In this document: piece after piece, positions 16,047-25,509 of the stretch
Position numbering within the stretch: the stretch's first letter is position 1
Layout of the letters: every line of letters begins with the position of its first letter
Assembly: GCF_014279595.1 (NCBI RefSeq)
Contig: NZ_CP047943.1
Coordinates: 806,001-870,000, forward strand
Reading direction: 5' to 3'
From: Synechococcus sp. RS9909
GTDB taxonomy: Bacteria > Cyanobacteriota > Cyanobacteriia > PCC-6307 > Cyanobiaceae
Length of the DNA: 64,000 nucleotides
Program-made: the position numbers and the translations under genes
Notes under the pieces: generated by a model
The model's input: the letters and a program-made list of their open reading frames with translations, nothing else
Database searches by the model: none
Told to the model about the DNA's origin: nothing

Positions 16047-17513
16047 TTAACGCTGCAAAAAGCGGGGAAGTTCGGGAGTGCGCATGCGGATCACGGCCCC
16101 GGCTCCATCGTTCACCGCTTCCAGGGGAAGGCTCGGACCGCGCCAGCTGGTGCCTTCCCCTTCGTCTGCCGCTTGATCCGGGGCCTGGGTGCGGATCCGG
16201 TAAGGCTCGGAGCAGGCCCAGGTGCGGGCGTAGCCCATCAGCAGCGGGTCCGCTGGAGCAAAGATGAAGGAGGGATCCCTGGGGATCGCTTCCGTCGCCG
16301 CCCGCTCGCCGCTCATGCGCACGGCCCGGGTGATCCCCTGAATGAAGCGGCTTCGCGTCACCACGGTGGTGAGATACGCCACAACCCGCAGGCGGGGCGC
16401 GTCGAACCCTTCGGCACACATGTCGATGCTCACAAGCCAATCGGCCGTGCCCTTCTCAAACGCGCCCAGGCGCTGCGAGGCCTCCGGATCCTGGGAATGC
16501 ACCAGATCGACCCGGTCGCCCTCCTCCCTGAGCAAACGGCTGATGCTGCTGGCGTGGTCGATGTCGCGGGCGATCACCAGTCCCGCCGCCCGGGGGTGGC
16601 GTTCGCGCACTTTGGCCAGTTGCCGCCTCGCCCGCAGCAGCAGTTGCAAAGCGATGCTGCTGGAGTCGGAGAGGCGAATGGCCCGCCGCAGGTTGCGGGC
16701 CCGCCAGCTCTCCCGTTGTTCGGCGGAGAGCGGTGACACATCCCGATCGGGGAGGCCCTCGCGGCTGTGTTCCACCCAGCCATCCTGAAACCGGAACTCA
16801 AGGGGGCGCACATCTCCGGCGGCGATCAGCTCCCGTGGCTCCACGCAGAGATCGGGGCTGATCTGTTCCACCAGTTCGCCGCCGTTGTCCACGCGCACGC
16901 GTCGCGCGGCGCAGAAGGCGAGGTTGTCGGCACGGAACGGGGTGCCGGTGAGTCCGAGCCTCAGGCGACAGTGCTGGCTGAGATCGAGAAAGGTGCGTCC
17001 CCAGATCGGCCCATCCGCTTCCTCCGGATCCACCCCCAGATGGTGGGCTTCATCGGCGATTGCCAGCAGTCCCTCCGGGCGCCAGTGCGCCAGTGCCGCC
17101 AACAGGCTCTGCCGTTGCCGCCCAGCCCCCTGGTACGTCACCAGCCAGCCATCGGCCTGGCCATGGTCTCCGTCCGCAGTCCACTCCACCAGCTCCAGAC
17201 CCACCCGACTGGCGGCACTGCGCCACTGCTGCAGGATCGAGGTGCGATGGCAGAACACCATGAAATGCTGCAGTCGTTTTTCCGCCTGCATGCTGCGGAA
17301 GCTCAACAGCGCCCCAAGGGTCTTGCCAGCACCGGGCCCGGCATGCACCAGCACATCGCGGCCGGCCGTGCTGGCGGGATCAAGGCGCCGCCGCAGCAAC
17401 TGAATCAGCTGTTGCTGCCAGAGCCGCGGCCGGATCTCCGGTCCGCCGCTGAGCTGGAACGAGGTTGGGGTGATCGGCCCGCTCCGGAAGATAGGTCTTT
17501 CTAACCATTCCAT
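16047..17513 (-). CDS. Superfamily II DEAD/DEAH-box helicase
   Basis: A 488-residue ATP-dependent nucleic-acid helicase or translocase. Walker A is GPGAGKT (about residue 60), Walker B is DEAH in IADEAHHLG, motif III is LTGTPFRADN and motif VI is SRFIQGITRAVR. The N terminus has a Q-motif-like IRPRLWQQQLIQLL. The layout resembles type III restriction/UvrB-like SF2 helicases. No methylase or nuclease is adjacent, so a restriction role is not supported. The substrate is unknown. It is divergent from a small hypothetical gene at 17572. Confidence 0.88.
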   Translation of the reverse strand: MEWLERPIFRSGPITPTSFQLSGGPEIRPRLWQQQLIQLLRRRLDPASTAGRDVLVHAGPGAGKTLGALLSFRSMQAEKRLQHFMVFCHRTSILQQWRSAASRVGLELVEWTADGDHGQADGWLVTYQGAGRQRQSLLAALAHWRPEGLLAIADEAHHLGVDPEEADGPIWGRTFLDLSQHCRLRLGLTGTPFRADNLAFCAARRVRVDNGGELVEQISPDLCVEPRELIAAGDVRPLEFRFQDGWVEHSREGLPDRDVSPLSAEQRESWRARNLRRAIRLSDSSSIALQLLLRARRQLAKVRERHPRAAGLVIARDIDHASSISRLLREEGDRVDLVHSQDPEASQRLGAFEKGTADWLVSIDMCAEGFDAPRLRVVAYLTTVVTRSRFIQGITRAVRMSGERAATEAIPRDPSFIFAPADPLLMGYARTWACSEPYRIRTQAPDQAADEGEGTSWRGPSLPLEAVNDGAGAVIRMRTPELPRFLQR

Positions 17514-17571
17514 TAGCCTCGGGCATCCTTACCGTCCGGCCAACAGCGATCGGGTTTCGCCCGCCCCAGCC

Positions 17572-17748
17572 ATGGCCAGCCGCCGTTCCTCTTCGCGACC
17601 CAGCCCTAACCAGCGTGAGGGCCTTCACCGCTGCTGGAGCCAGGAGTGCGACATCGATCCGCTGATCCTGCGGGCCCGCCTGCTCCGCCACCAGGGACTG
17701 AAGAACCAGGCCCGGGCGGTGGAGCAGGAAGTGCGCCCTCTGTTCTGA
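17572..17748 (+). CDS. Small basic hypothetical protein
   Basis: A 58-residue, Arg-rich protein starting MASRRSSSRPSPNQREGLHR, with a helical C-terminal part (LILRARLLRHQGLKNQARAV). The start ATG in CCATGG follows the divergent helicase start by 58 bp. No domain is recognised. It converges with the gene ending at 17767. Confidence 0.55.
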   Translation: MASRRSSSRPSPNQREGLHRCWSQECDIDPLILRARLLRHQGLKNQARAVEQEVRPLF

Positions 17749-17766
17749 TCCGATCGCTTGTGCTGA

Positions 17767-18345
17767 TCAGATCGCTTCGGTGTGGTTGGTGAGCAGGCGT
17801 TCCACCTCCTGCAGCCCTTCGGAGGCCGCCAGCTGGGCTTGCTGGGCATTGCCCTGGGCTTCGCCGAGTAAGCGGCTGGTCAGGCGTTCCAGCAGCTCCT
17901 CCTGGCGTTCCTGCAGCATCACCAGCAGTTCGGTTTCGATCAGATCACGCACGGCGGAGCGGCGCAGGTGCTGATCGCTGGCCTCATCAAAGGTGCCCTG
18001 CACCAGTTCCTGGATGAACAGACGATGCACTTCACTGCTGCGCAGGAAGCTCTCGGTGGCATTGATGATCCCATCCACCAGGGTGCGATCCGGTTCTGAT
18101 TGCTGGTCGGCGAGTTTGAACTCCCAGTCGAGGTGGCGCCGCTGCCAGCCCGCGGCATGAAGGCTGGGCATCACCGTTTGGGAGAAGGTGTCCACCGACA
18201 TTTCATAGATGCGCTCCGCCAGGCGCTCGCACCACTCCCGGCCGTGCTCCTGCAGCACCTCCTGCATGGCATGGCGTTCCACGGCATGGCCGCCGTGGTG
18301 GCTGTGGCAAACGCCGTCAGGACATTCAATCGCCGTGAGGCCCAT
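17767..18345 (-). CDS. Conserved hypothetical protein, helical, 192 residues
   Basis: Starting from ATG 18345 the protein is MGLTAIECPDGVCHSHHGGH and continues with a mainly helical, Glu/Gln/Leu-rich sequence ending LLTNHTEAI. The N terminus has closely spaced Cys and His residues (ECPDGVCHSHHGGH) that could bind a metal. The rest suggests a helical bundle or coiled coil. A longer frame to 18615 exists, but it runs through the pntA promoter and coding region and looks non-native. It is divergent from pntA across 118 bp. No function can be assigned. Confidence 0.7.
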   Translation of the reverse strand: MGLTAIECPDGVCHSHHGGHAVERHAMQEVLQEHGREWCERLAERIYEMSVDTFSQTVMPSLHAAGWQRRHLDWEFKLADQQSEPDRTLVDGIINATESFLRSSEVHRLFIQELVQGTFDEASDQHLRRSAVRDLIETELLVMLQERQEELLERLTSRLLGEAQGNAQQAQLAASEGLQEVERLLTNHTEAI

Positions 18346-18421
18346 GGGGGGATCGTGACTGGAACCTCTGCCTAGCCAGTGCGGCTCAGGCCTTTTCCGA
18401 TCTTCAGGAAAGTTCCTGGAA

Positions 18422-18455
18422 TCGTGATCACGACCCCGTAATCTCACCGGGGTCG
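18422..18455. promoter_or_regulatory. Compound palindrome upstream of the pnt operon
   Basis: A perfect 12-bp palindrome TCGTGATCACGA (18422-18433) runs into a perfect 8-bp inverted repeat, CGACCCCG (18431-18438) and CGGGGTCG (18448-18455), with a 9-nt spacer. The second arm ends 8 nt before the pntA ATG. It could be a regulator operator (the first part resembles a CRP-type half-site pair) or an RNA hairpin covering the ribosome-binding region. No -35/-10 pair is obvious. Confidence 0.5.
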
Positions 18456-18463
18456 ACGGCGTC

Positions 18464-19612
18464 ATGATCTTGCCCAGACTTTTCATACCTGTTGAATCTG
18501 CGACGGCGGAAACCCGTGTTGCGGCTTCTCCTGAAACCGTCAGGAAATTCATCAGCCTGGGTTGTTCGGTGACGATCGAACAGGGGGCTGGTGCCAGCGC
18601 CGGTTTTGTGGACACCGCCTACAGCGAGGCGGGCGCCGAGCTGGTGCCTCCCGCTGATCCCCAGGCCTGGGGATCTGCTGATGTGCTGCTCTGCGTGCAG
18701 CAACCCAGCGCCAGTGCCCTCGCTCGCCTGCGCCGCGGCGCCTTGCTGGTGGGCCTGCTCGCTCCCTACGGCAATGACGCGCTGGCCACAGCGCTCCAGT
18801 CGGGCGGTTGTTCCGCCATGGCTCTGGAATTGTTGCCACGGATCAGTCGCGCCCAGGCCGCCGACGCCCTCTCCTCCCAGGCCAACATCGCCGGCTACAA
18901 GGCCGTGCTCCTGGGGGCCGGCGCCCTCGATCGCTATTTCCCGATGTTGATGACGGCGGCCGGCACCGTCCAGCCCGCCCGTGTGGTGGTGCTGGGGGCC
19001 GGTGTGGCCGGGTTGCAGGCGGTGGCCACGGCGCGTCGCCTCGGCGCCGTGGTGTATGTGAGCGATATCCGCCCTGCCGTGAAGGAACAGGTGGAATCGC
19101 TCGGGGCCCGCTTCATCGATCCCCCCGACATGGACGACAAACCGGCTGAATCTGGTGGCTATGCCAAGCAGGCATCCGATGCCTTCCTCGCCGCCCAGCG
19201 CCAGCAGCTCTCCGACCAGTTGGCGGAAGCCGATGTGGCGATCTGCACCGCCCAGGTGCCGGGGCGCCGCGCCCCTCGCTTGATCAGCGAAGACATGCTC
19301 GATCGCATGCGTCCCGGCTCGGTGGTGGTGGATCTGGCCGTGGCCCAGGGCGGAAACTGCGCCGACACCGAACCCTCCCGCACTGTGGATCGCAAGGGCG
19401 TGAAGCTGATCGGCGCCAACGATCTGCCCTGCACTGTGCCCAATCACGCCAGTGCCCTCTACGCGCGCAATCTGCTGTCGTTGCTCGAGCCCACGCTCCA
19501 AGACGGCCAGCTCAAGCTCGACACCGACGATGAATTGATCGCCGGTTGCCTCGTGGCCCAGGACGGCAGCATCCGTCGTGGCGACGTTCTCACCCCCGGA
19601 GGATCGAACTGA
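18464..19612 (+). CDS. pntA: NAD(P) transhydrogenase alpha-1 subunit (NAD-binding)
   Basis: This subunit is the NAD(H)-binding domain I of the proton-translocating transhydrogenase, which couples hydride transfer between NADH and NADP+ to proton movement. It has 382 residues. Motifs include PVESATAETRVAASPETVRK at the N terminus, VVLGAGVAGLQAVATARRLG for the dinucleotide fold, RPAVKEQVESLGARF and GGNCADTEPSRTVDRKGV. The protein is a separate polypeptide from the membrane part, as in Rhodospirillum-type and cyanobacterial three-subunit enzymes. ATG 19612 of the next gene overlaps its TGA by one base, so translation is coupled. Confidence 0.96.
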   Translation: MILPRLFIPVESATAETRVAASPETVRKFISLGCSVTIEQGAGASAGFVDTAYSEAGAELVPPADPQAWGSADVLLCVQQPSASALARLRRGALLVGLLAPYGNDALATALQSGGCSAMALELLPRISRAQAADALSSQANIAGYKAVLLGAGALDRYFPMLMTAAGTVQPARVVVLGAGVAGLQAVATARRLGAVVYVSDIRPAVKEQVESLGARFIDPPDMDDKPAESGGYAKQASDAFLAAQRQQLSDQLAEADVAICTAQVPGRRAPRLISEDMLDRMRPGSVVVDLAVAQGGNCADTEPSRTVDRKGVKLIGANDLPCTVPNHASALYARNLLSLLEPTLQDGQLKLDTDDELIAGCLVAQDGSIRRGDVLTPGGSN

Positions 19613-19920
19613 TGTCTTTTCTGAGTGAAGCCCTCTGGGTTCTGCTGCTCGGCAGCCTCCTGGGCCTGGAACTGATCGGCAAGGTGCCTCCCACCCTGCA
19701 CACCCCCCTGATGAGCGGCGCCAACGCCATCTCCGGCATCACCGTGCTGGCAGCCCTCACCCTGATCATCAAGGCCGGTCACAGCGGCAATACGCCCCTG
19801 CTGCTGCTCGGGTCTGTGTCGCTTGGCTTTGCCCTCTTCAACGTGATCGGCGGCTTTCTCGTCACCGATCGGATGCTGGCCATGTTCGGCCGTAAGCCCG
19901 CCCGCAAGGAGTCCCGCTGA
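19612..19920 (+). CDS. NAD(P) transhydrogenase alpha-2 subunit (membrane)
   Basis: A 102-residue subunit with the first part of membrane domain II. Three to four hydrophobic helices are visible (ALWVLLLGSLLGLELI, NAISGITVLAALTLIIKAG, LLLLGSVSLGFALFNVIGGF), and the conserved KVPPTLHTPLMSGANAISGI block is present. It lies between pntA and pntB with TGATG junctions on both sides (19610-19614 and 19918-19922), giving strict translational coupling. It is often labelled pntA2 or pntAB. Confidence 0.95.
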   Translation: MSFLSEALWVLLLGSLLGLELIGKVPPTLHTPLMSGANAISGITVLAALTLIIKAGHSGNTPLLLLGSVSLGFALFNVIGGFLVTDRMLAMFGRKPARKESR

Positions 19921-21386
19921 TGAGCTCTGCTGTGATTGTCAAATTTGTGATCGACCTGGTCGCCGTTTTGCTGCTGGCGCTGGGGATCAAGGGGCTCTCG
20001 AAGGTGCGTTCCGCCCGTGCCGCCAACCAGCTCGCTGCCGTGGCGATGGCACTGGCGGTGATTGGTGTGCTGGTGGAGGCGCTCAGTTCCAGTGGTGATC
20101 TGACCACGGGCCTGGCCGGCGGCATCACCGCCGCCTCCTGGACCTGGATCATCCTCGGCACCCTCGTGGGGGGTGTGCTCGGTGCGATCACCGCCCAGCG
20201 CGTGCCGATGACGTCTATGCCCGAAACCGTGGCGCTCTTCAACGGTTGCGGCGGCATGTCGTCGCTGTTGGTGGCCCTCGGCGTCGCCCTCTATCCCGCC
20301 ATCGGTGGCAACAGTGAGGGGGAATCCGGTCTGGTGGAAACCATCTCGATCGTGATCTCCGTGTTCGTGGGCTCGATCACCTTCACCGGTTCGATCGTGG
20401 CCATGGCCAAGCTGCAGGGCTGGCTGTCCACTCCCGCCTGGATGCAGAGCAAGCTGCGTCATGTGGTGAACATCGCCCTGGCGGTTGCGGCCCTGGTGGG
20501 TGCGGTGGAAATGATTCGCTTCAGTGGCAGCACCCATGGGCTCTGGTTGCTGGTGGTGGCCTCCGGCCTGCTCGGCATCGGCGTCACCCTGCCGATCGGC
20601 GGCGCCGACATGCCCGTGGTGATTTCCCTGCTCAACAGCTATTCCGGTGTGGCCGCGGCCGCCGCCGGTTTCGTGGTGGGCAGCCAGCTGCTGATCGTGG
20701 CGGGGGCCATGGTTGGCGCTGCCGGCCTGATCCTCACCCAGGTGATGTGCAACGGCATGAACCGCTCATTGGTGTCGGTGCTGTTCGGCGGTGCGCTCGG
20801 CGCCACGTCCAGCGCCGGTGGCGGCGGAGGTGAATACACCAACATCACCAGCTGCAGCGTGGAGGAATGCGCCCTCACCCTGGAGGCGGCGGAGCGCGTG
20901 GTGATCGTGCCCGGTTACGGCCTTGCCGTCGCTCAGGCCCAGCACACCCTGCGCGAAGTCACCCGTTCTCTGGAAGCGGCAGGCATCCAGGTGGATTACG
21001 CCATTCATCCGGTGGCTGGCCGCATGCCTGGCCACATGAATGTGCTGCTCGCCGAGGCCGATGTGCCCTATGAGCAACTCAAGGAGATGGATGTGATCAA
21101 CCCCGAGTTCCCGGCCACCGATGTGGTGCTGGTGCTCGGTGCAAATGATGTGGTCAATCCCCAGGCCAAGAACGACCCCAATTCGCCGCTCTACGGCATG
21201 CCGGTGCTGGATGTGCAGCAGGCCCGCACGGTGTTTGTGGTGAAGCGGGGCATGAGTGCCGGCTATTCCGGCATCAAAAACGATCTGTTCGAGCTGGCCA
21301 ACACCTCGATGGTGTTCGGCGATGCCAAGAAGGTGCTGGGTGATCTGCTCGGGGAGCTCAAGGAGCTGGGCGTCGGCAAGAAGTGA
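19920..21386 (+). CDS. pntB: NAD(P) transhydrogenase beta subunit (NADP-binding)
   Basis: A 488-residue protein with the second part of membrane domain II (about nine helices, residues 1-290) and the soluble NADP(H)-binding domain III at the C terminus. Key blocks are FNGCGGMSS, GGADMPVVISLLNSYSG, VIVPGYGLAVAQAQ (NADP fold), HPVAGRMPGHMNVLLAEADV, GANDVVNP and VKRGMSAGYSGI. The length is close to the family norm. The stop overlaps the GTG start of the following hydrolase (21383-21386). Confidence 0.97.
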   Translation: MSSAVIVKFVIDLVAVLLLALGIKGLSKVRSARAANQLAAVAMALAVIGVLVEALSSSGDLTTGLAGGITAASWTWIILGTLVGGVLGAITAQRVPMTSMPETVALFNGCGGMSSLLVALGVALYPAIGGNSEGESGLVETISIVISVFVGSITFTGSIVAMAKLQGWLSTPAWMQSKLRHVVNIALAVAALVGAVEMIRFSGSTHGLWLLVVASGLLGIGVTLPIGGADMPVVISLLNSYSGVAAAAAGFVVGSQLLIVAGAMVGAAGLILTQVMCNGMNRSLVSVLFGGALGATSSAGGGGGEYTNITSCSVEECALTLEAAERVVIVPGYGLAVAQAQHTLREVTRSLEAAGIQVDYAIHPVAGRMPGHMNVLLAEADVPYEQLKEMDVINPEFPATDVVLVLGANDVVNPQAKNDPNSPLYGMPVLDVQQARTVFVVKRGMSAGYSGIKNDLFELANTSMVFGDAKKVLGDLLGELKELGVGKK

Positions 21387-22528
21387 GCGGTTTGCTGCTT
21401 CAGCAGCTCGGGGTTGCGCCCTATCGCCAACGTTTCCCCTGGCTGGGGGGTGACCTGCAGACCCTGCGGGACACCCTCAGGCCGATGGCGTTACCGCCGG
21501 ATCAGGGGCAGCCGCTCCGGATTGCTGTGCCGGCTCTGGCCAGTGGTGCGGCAGCGGCCGGACAGCTGTTGGCCTTTCTCGATCGTCCCAGGCCTTTCGC
21601 CAGCTCTCAGCCGCCCAAGGGGCTGGTGCTGCTGCTGCATGGACTGGGTGGATCCAGCCGGCGCGAGGGGTTGCGCCGGCTGGGTCTCACCCTGCAGGCC
21701 AGCGGCTTTGCCGTGTTGCGGCTCAACCTGCGCGGTGCTGATCCCGGTCGCCATCTCGCCGGCGGCACCTACGCCGCCGCTTGCAACAGCGATCTGCTCC
21801 CCGCCCTGATGCGAGCCCGGGAGCTCGCCGGGGATCTGGCTGCCGCTGCCGGCTTGCAACGGCCCCTGCCGCTTTTCGGTGCTGGCCTTTCCCTCGGCGG
21901 CACCATGCTTCTGAATGCAGCTTTGGCGATCCCCGGGGTGCTCGATGGTCTGTTCTGCGCCAGCAGCCCCCTCGACCTGGCCGCCTGCAGCGCTTCGATC
22001 GAGCGTCCGCGCAACCGCGTGTACCAGCGTTGGTTGCTGCAGCGGCTCGTGCTCCAGACCCTGGCCGATCCCTTCGGTGTGCGTGAGCCGGAGCGGCAGC
22101 AGCTGGAGGCGATGGCGCGGGGAGAGCAGGCCGCCACGATCCGGGCCTTTGATGCGGCGATCACCGCACCACGGTGGAGCTTTGCCTCCGTGGAGAGCTA
22201 TTACAGCGGCGCTTCACCGCTGCCCAGGTTGCTTGAGCCCAGCCGGCGCAGCCTGCTGCCACCGACCCTGTTGCTGCAGGCCCTGGATGACCCCTGGGTG
22301 CCAGCAGCCGCGGCTCAACGGCTGCAGGCAGCGTTGCAGATCAGCAATGGCGCCGCTGCGGCGGCGGGCAATGTGTCGGTGGTGCTCACGCGCCAGGGCG
22401 GCCACAACGGCTATCACGGCCGCGGCGATGGTCGTTGCAACGGTCCGGAGCCGGGTTGCTGGTCGGATCGCCTGGCGCTGGCCTGGTTTGACCAGCTCAG
22501 AGCGAGCGCAGGGGTGTGCGGCGAATGA
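21383..22528 (+). CDS. Alpha/beta hydrolase, YheT-like
   Basis: A 381-residue hydrolase of the YheT/EMB8 group. The N terminus has the typical PYRQRFPWLGGDLQTLRDTL. The oxyanion region is LVLLLHGLGGSSRREGLR, the nucleophile is in GAGLSLGGTM, the acid is near LQALDDPWVP, and the catalytic His is in RQGGHNGYHG. The substrate is unknown; related proteins act on lipids or small esters. It starts with GTG, coupled to pntB by a GTGA overlap, and may be the fourth gene of the pnt transcript. Its 3' end overlaps the convergent ferredoxin gene by 32 bp. Confidence 0.86.
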   Translation: MSGLLLQQLGVAPYRQRFPWLGGDLQTLRDTLRPMALPPDQGQPLRIAVPALASGAAAAGQLLAFLDRPRPFASSQPPKGLVLLLHGLGGSSRREGLRRLGLTLQASGFAVLRLNLRGADPGRHLAGGTYAAACNSDLLPALMRARELAGDLAAAAGLQRPLPLFGAGLSLGGTMLLNAALAIPGVLDGLFCASSPLDLAACSASIERPRNRVYQRWLLQRLVLQTLADPFGVREPERQQLEAMARGEQAATIRAFDAAITAPRWSFASVESYYSGASPLPRLLEPSRRSLLPPTLLLQALDDPWVPAAAAQRLQAALQISNGAAAAAGNVSVVLTRQGGHNGYHGRGDGRCNGPEPGCWSDRLALAWFDQLRASAGVCGE

Positions 22529-22829
22529 TCCAGTCGTGGCAGGGTTCGCCCCCCACCACATGGCGTTCCAGGATCAGCTGCACCCGTTCCGGGGTCACGC
22601 CGCCATACCAGATCCCGTCGGGCCAGATCAGCAACACCGGGCCCTGCTCACACACCCGCAGGCAGTCCGCCTTGGTGCGCAGCACGATGCCTTCGCGTCG
22701 TTGGGGGTTCTCCAGATCGAGGGCGCGCACGCCACTCTTGAGCGCCTCCCAGCTGGCAGCGCCGATGCTGGGATCACAGCACTTGGCTTTGGCAGGCGTG
22801 GCGCAGAGCAGCAGGTGATGGCTGATCAC
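22497..22829 (-). CDS. Thioredoxin-like [2Fe-2S] ferredoxin
   Basis: A 110-residue protein of the (2Fe-2S) thioredoxin-like ferredoxin family. The conserved start is [20 protein letters not shown], and four cysteines occur in the order [12 protein letters not shown] and [11 protein letters not shown], fitting the cluster-binding pattern. The C-terminal block [21 protein letters not shown] is also typical. The GTG at 22829 overlaps the dxr TGA in GTGA (22826-22829), so the longer reading to 22901, which would run inside dxr, is rejected. The redox partner is unknown; cotranscription with dxr may indicate a role near isoprenoid or iron-sulfur metabolism, but this is inference. Confidence 0.88.
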   Translation of the reverse strand: MISHHLLLCATPAKAKCCDPSIGAASWEALKSGVRALDLENPQRREGIVLRTKADCLRVCEQGPVLLIWPDGIWYGGVTPERVQLILERHVVGGEPCHDWIIRRTPLRSL

Positions 22830-24079
22830 GCCGCAACCGGGGTCATCCCCAGCCGCTGGCTGCCGCGGCTCACCTGCTCGCGCACCGTGACCCGCGCCCA
22901 TTGATCCACCTCCAGCACATCCTCGAGGCGGGGGTGATCCATCCGATCGGCCTTGTGCCGTTCGCAGGCGGCATCGATCAGGTCGGGAATGTCGAGGAAA
23001 TGAATCCGTTCCTGCAGGAACTGGGCCACGGCTTCCTCGTTGGCCGCATTCAACACAGCCGGCATGGTGCCGCCGGCGCGTCCGGCGGCGTAAGCCAGCT
23101 CCATGCAGGGATATTTGGCGGGATCGGGGCTGCGGAAGGTCAGTTGGCCCACCTCGGTGAGATTGAGACGGCGCCAGGGGGTGTCGAGCCGGGAAGGCCA
23201 GCTGAGGCAGTAAAGGATCGGCAGTTTCATGTCGGGCCAGCCGAGCTGGGCGAGCACGGAGGAATCCGCCAGTTCGATCATCGAATGGATGATGCTCTGG
23301 GGGTGAATAACGATTTCGATGTGGTCGTAATCGAGGCCGAACAGATAGTGGGCTTCGATCACTTCCAGCCCCTTGTTCATCAGTGAGGCGGAATCCACGG
23401 TGATCTTGCGGCCCATGCTCCAGTTGGGATGGGACGTGGCATCGGCCACGGTCGCCTTCTCCAGGTCAGCGGCTTTCCAGTCGCGGAAGGCGCCACCGGA
23501 GGCGGTGAGTTGGATTCGGCGCAGGCCGGGGGTGGGAATGCCGGTGGAGAGCCGGGCGTTTTCGGCCCAGGGGGTGCCCTGCAGGCACTGGAAGATGGCG
23601 GAGTGCTCCGAATCGGCCGGCAACAGGCGACTGCCGCTCTTCTTCAGCTCGGGCAGCACCACCGGCCCGGCAGCAATCAGGGTTTCCTTGTTGGCCAGGG
23701 CCAGATCCTTGCCGGCGCGCACGGCCGCCAGGGTGGGCAGCAGGCCGGCGCAACCGACGATGCCGGTCACCACCAGATCGGCGGACTCCCAGGCGGCGGC
23801 CTCATTCAACCCCTCACGGCCCCCCACCAGCTGGGGCAGAAGCTTCGGTGTCTGGTTCGCCTCCAAGGCCTCCAGCCTGGCGCGCAGCTCAGGCAGCAGA
23901 TCGGCGTCGGCGAGCGCCACCACCTCCGGCTGATGCTCCACGATCTGCTCCACCAGCAGGGGCAGGTTGCGCCCGGCGGTGAGGGAGACAACCCGGAACT
24001 GGTCGGGAAACTCCCTGGCGATTTCCAGGGTCTGGGTGCCGATCGAGCCCGTGGAGCCCAGCACGCTGATGGCTTTCAC
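22826..24079 (-). CDS. dxr: 1-deoxy-D-xylulose 5-phosphate reductoisomerase
   Basis: The second enzyme of the MEP isoprenoid pathway, converting DXP to 2-C-methyl-D-erythritol 4-phosphate with NADPH. It has 417 residues, close to the family. NADPH motif [16 protein letters not shown] is at the N terminus. The catalytic-loop and metal-site blocks include [44 protein letters not shown] and [18 protein letters not shown]. The gene is followed by the coupled ferredoxin and is divergent from the sodium-coupled transporter, 79 bp away. Confidence 0.97.
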   Translation of the reverse strand: MKAISVLGSTGSIGTQTLEIAREFPDQFRVVSLTAGRNLPLLVEQIVEHQPEVVALADADLLPELRARLEALEANQTPKLLPQLVGGREGLNEAAAWESADLVVTGIVGCAGLLPTLAAVRAGKDLALANKETLIAAGPVVLPELKKSGSRLLPADSEHSAIFQCLQGTPWAENARLSTGIPTPGLRRIQLTASGGAFRDWKAADLEKATVADATSHPNWSMGRKITVDSASLMNKGLEVIEAHYLFGLDYDHIEIVIHPQSIIHSMIELADSSVLAQLGWPDMKLPILYCLSWPSRLDTPWRRLNLTEVGQLTFRSPDPAKYPCMELAYAAGRAGGTMPAVLNAANEEAVAQFLQERIHFLDIPDLIDAACERHKADRMDHPRLEDVLEVDQWARVTVREQVSRGSQRLGMTPVAA

Positions 24080-24158
24080 GTCGATCCGGCAATTGGCAAC
24101 AGTTTCCCATGCCGAACCCTGGCAAACTGCCGCCCATGGCCAGGCATGGGAAGCGCGG

Positions 24159-25499
24159 ATGGCGGTGAAGGAACACTGGCGTTCAGGCCTGGGCTTTGTC
24201 TTGGCGGCCGCTGGCAGTGCGGTGGGGCTGGGTAACCTCTGGGGCTTTGCCTATCGGGCGTCCCAGGGCGGTGGTGGTGCCTTCCTGTTGCTGTATGTGC
24301 TGATTGTGCTGGTGGTGTGTCTGCCGGTGCTGGTGGCGGAGATGGTGCTGGGCCGCAGCACGGGCCATAGCCCCTTGCTGGCTCCGGTCACGGCGGCGGG
24401 CCGGCGCTGGCAGCCGATGGGCTGGCTGTTCATCGCCGCAGCAAGCGGCATTCTCGCTTTCTACGCCGTGCTGATGGGCTGGACCGGCCACACGCTGTGG
24501 CATGCGCTGGTGGTGGGTCTGCCGGCCGACATGGCCGAAGCGGAACGCTTCTTCGGGGCCATCAGCGGCGGTAACAGCGCCCTGCTGGGGCAATCGGTGA
24601 GCCTGGTGCTCACGGCCCTGGTGGTGGTGGCTGGCGTGCAGGCCGGCATCGAGCGGCTGTCGCGCTGGGCCCTGCCGCTGCTGTTTGTGTTGTTGATCGG
24701 ACTGGCGCTGTGGGCCTCCGGTCTGGAGGGAGCAGCCGAGGGGCGTCACACCTTTCTGCTCAACTTCGATCCCCGGGAACTCGCCGACTTCACCACCATT
24801 CGTAATGCCTTCACCCAGGCGTTTTTTTCGATTGGGGCAGGAATCGGCTGCATCCTGGCTTATGCGGCCTATCTCGACCGTCGCAATCATCTGCCGAGAG
24901 AAGCGATGGCCGTTGTGGGGATGGACACCGCCGTCGGCCTGCTCGCCGGGCTGGTCACCTTCCCGGTGGTGATGAGTTTCGGGCTGAAGGATGTGGTGAG
25001 TGGCTCCACCGTGGGCACCCTGTTCATCGCTCTGCCCACCGGACTCGCGTCCCTTGGGCTCACGGGACGGGTGGTGGCGGTGCTGTTTTTCTTTCTTGCC
25101 TACATCGCCGCGATCACCTCGTCGGTGTCGTTGTTGGAGGTGCCGGTGGCGTCGCTGATGGATCGGCTCGGTTGGAGTCGCCGGCGGGCGGTGTGGATCA
25201 GTGCGGCGTTGATCTTTGTGGCCGGTCTCCCGGCGGCCACGTCGATCCCGGTGTTGGAAGTGATGGATTCGATCTTCGGGGGGGTGATGCTGATCCTTGG
25301 TGGTCTGCTGATCGCCCTGCTGCTCGGTTGGGCGGCGCCGCAACGCTTTGAGGCTGATCTCAAGGGGAGTGCCACACCGGCTGGCTTACGCCGCTGGTTG
25401 CTGTTTGTGCTGCGCTGGATTTCCCCGCCCGTGATCGCCGTGGGCCTGGTGATCAGCCTGGTGGATCTGCTCAGGGGGTGGGGTTGGCTGCCGGGTTGA
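24159..25499 (+). CDS. Sodium-dependent transporter, NSS (LeuT/SNF) family
   Basis: A 446-residue inner-membrane transporter with about 11-12 helices. The first helix has [20 protein letters not shown], the sodium and substrate site of NSS carriers. Other visible features are long hydrophobic stretches, [18 protein letters not shown] (helix 6-7 region) and [20 protein letters not shown] bacterial members usually import amino acids with sodium; the substrate cannot be inferred here. ATG 24159 is chosen because [13 protein letters not shown] matches the family start; the upstream extension runs through dxr antisense. Confidence 0.93.
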   Translation: MAVKEHWRSGLGFVLAAAGSAVGLGNLWGFAYRASQGGGGAFLLLYVLIVLVVCLPVLVAEMVLGRSTGHSPLLAPVTAAGRRWQPMGWLFIAAASGILAFYAVLMGWTGHTLWHALVVGLPADMAEAERFFGAISGGNSALLGQSVSLVLTALVVVAGVQAGIERLSRWALPLLFVLLIGLALWASGLEGAAEGRHTFLLNFDPRELADFTTIRNAFTQAFFSIGAGIGCILAYAAYLDRRNHLPREAMAVVGMDTAVGLLAGLVTFPVVMSFGLKDVVSGSTVGTLFIALPTGLASLGLTGRVVAVLFFFLAYIAAITSSVSLLEVPVASLMDRLGWSRRRAVWISAALIFVAGLPAATSIPVLEVMDSIFGGVMLILGGLLIALLLGWAAPQRFEADLKGSATPAGLRRWLLFVLRWISPPVIAVGLVISLVDLLRGWGWLPG

Positions 25500-25509
25500 A
25501 CGGGCAGGG

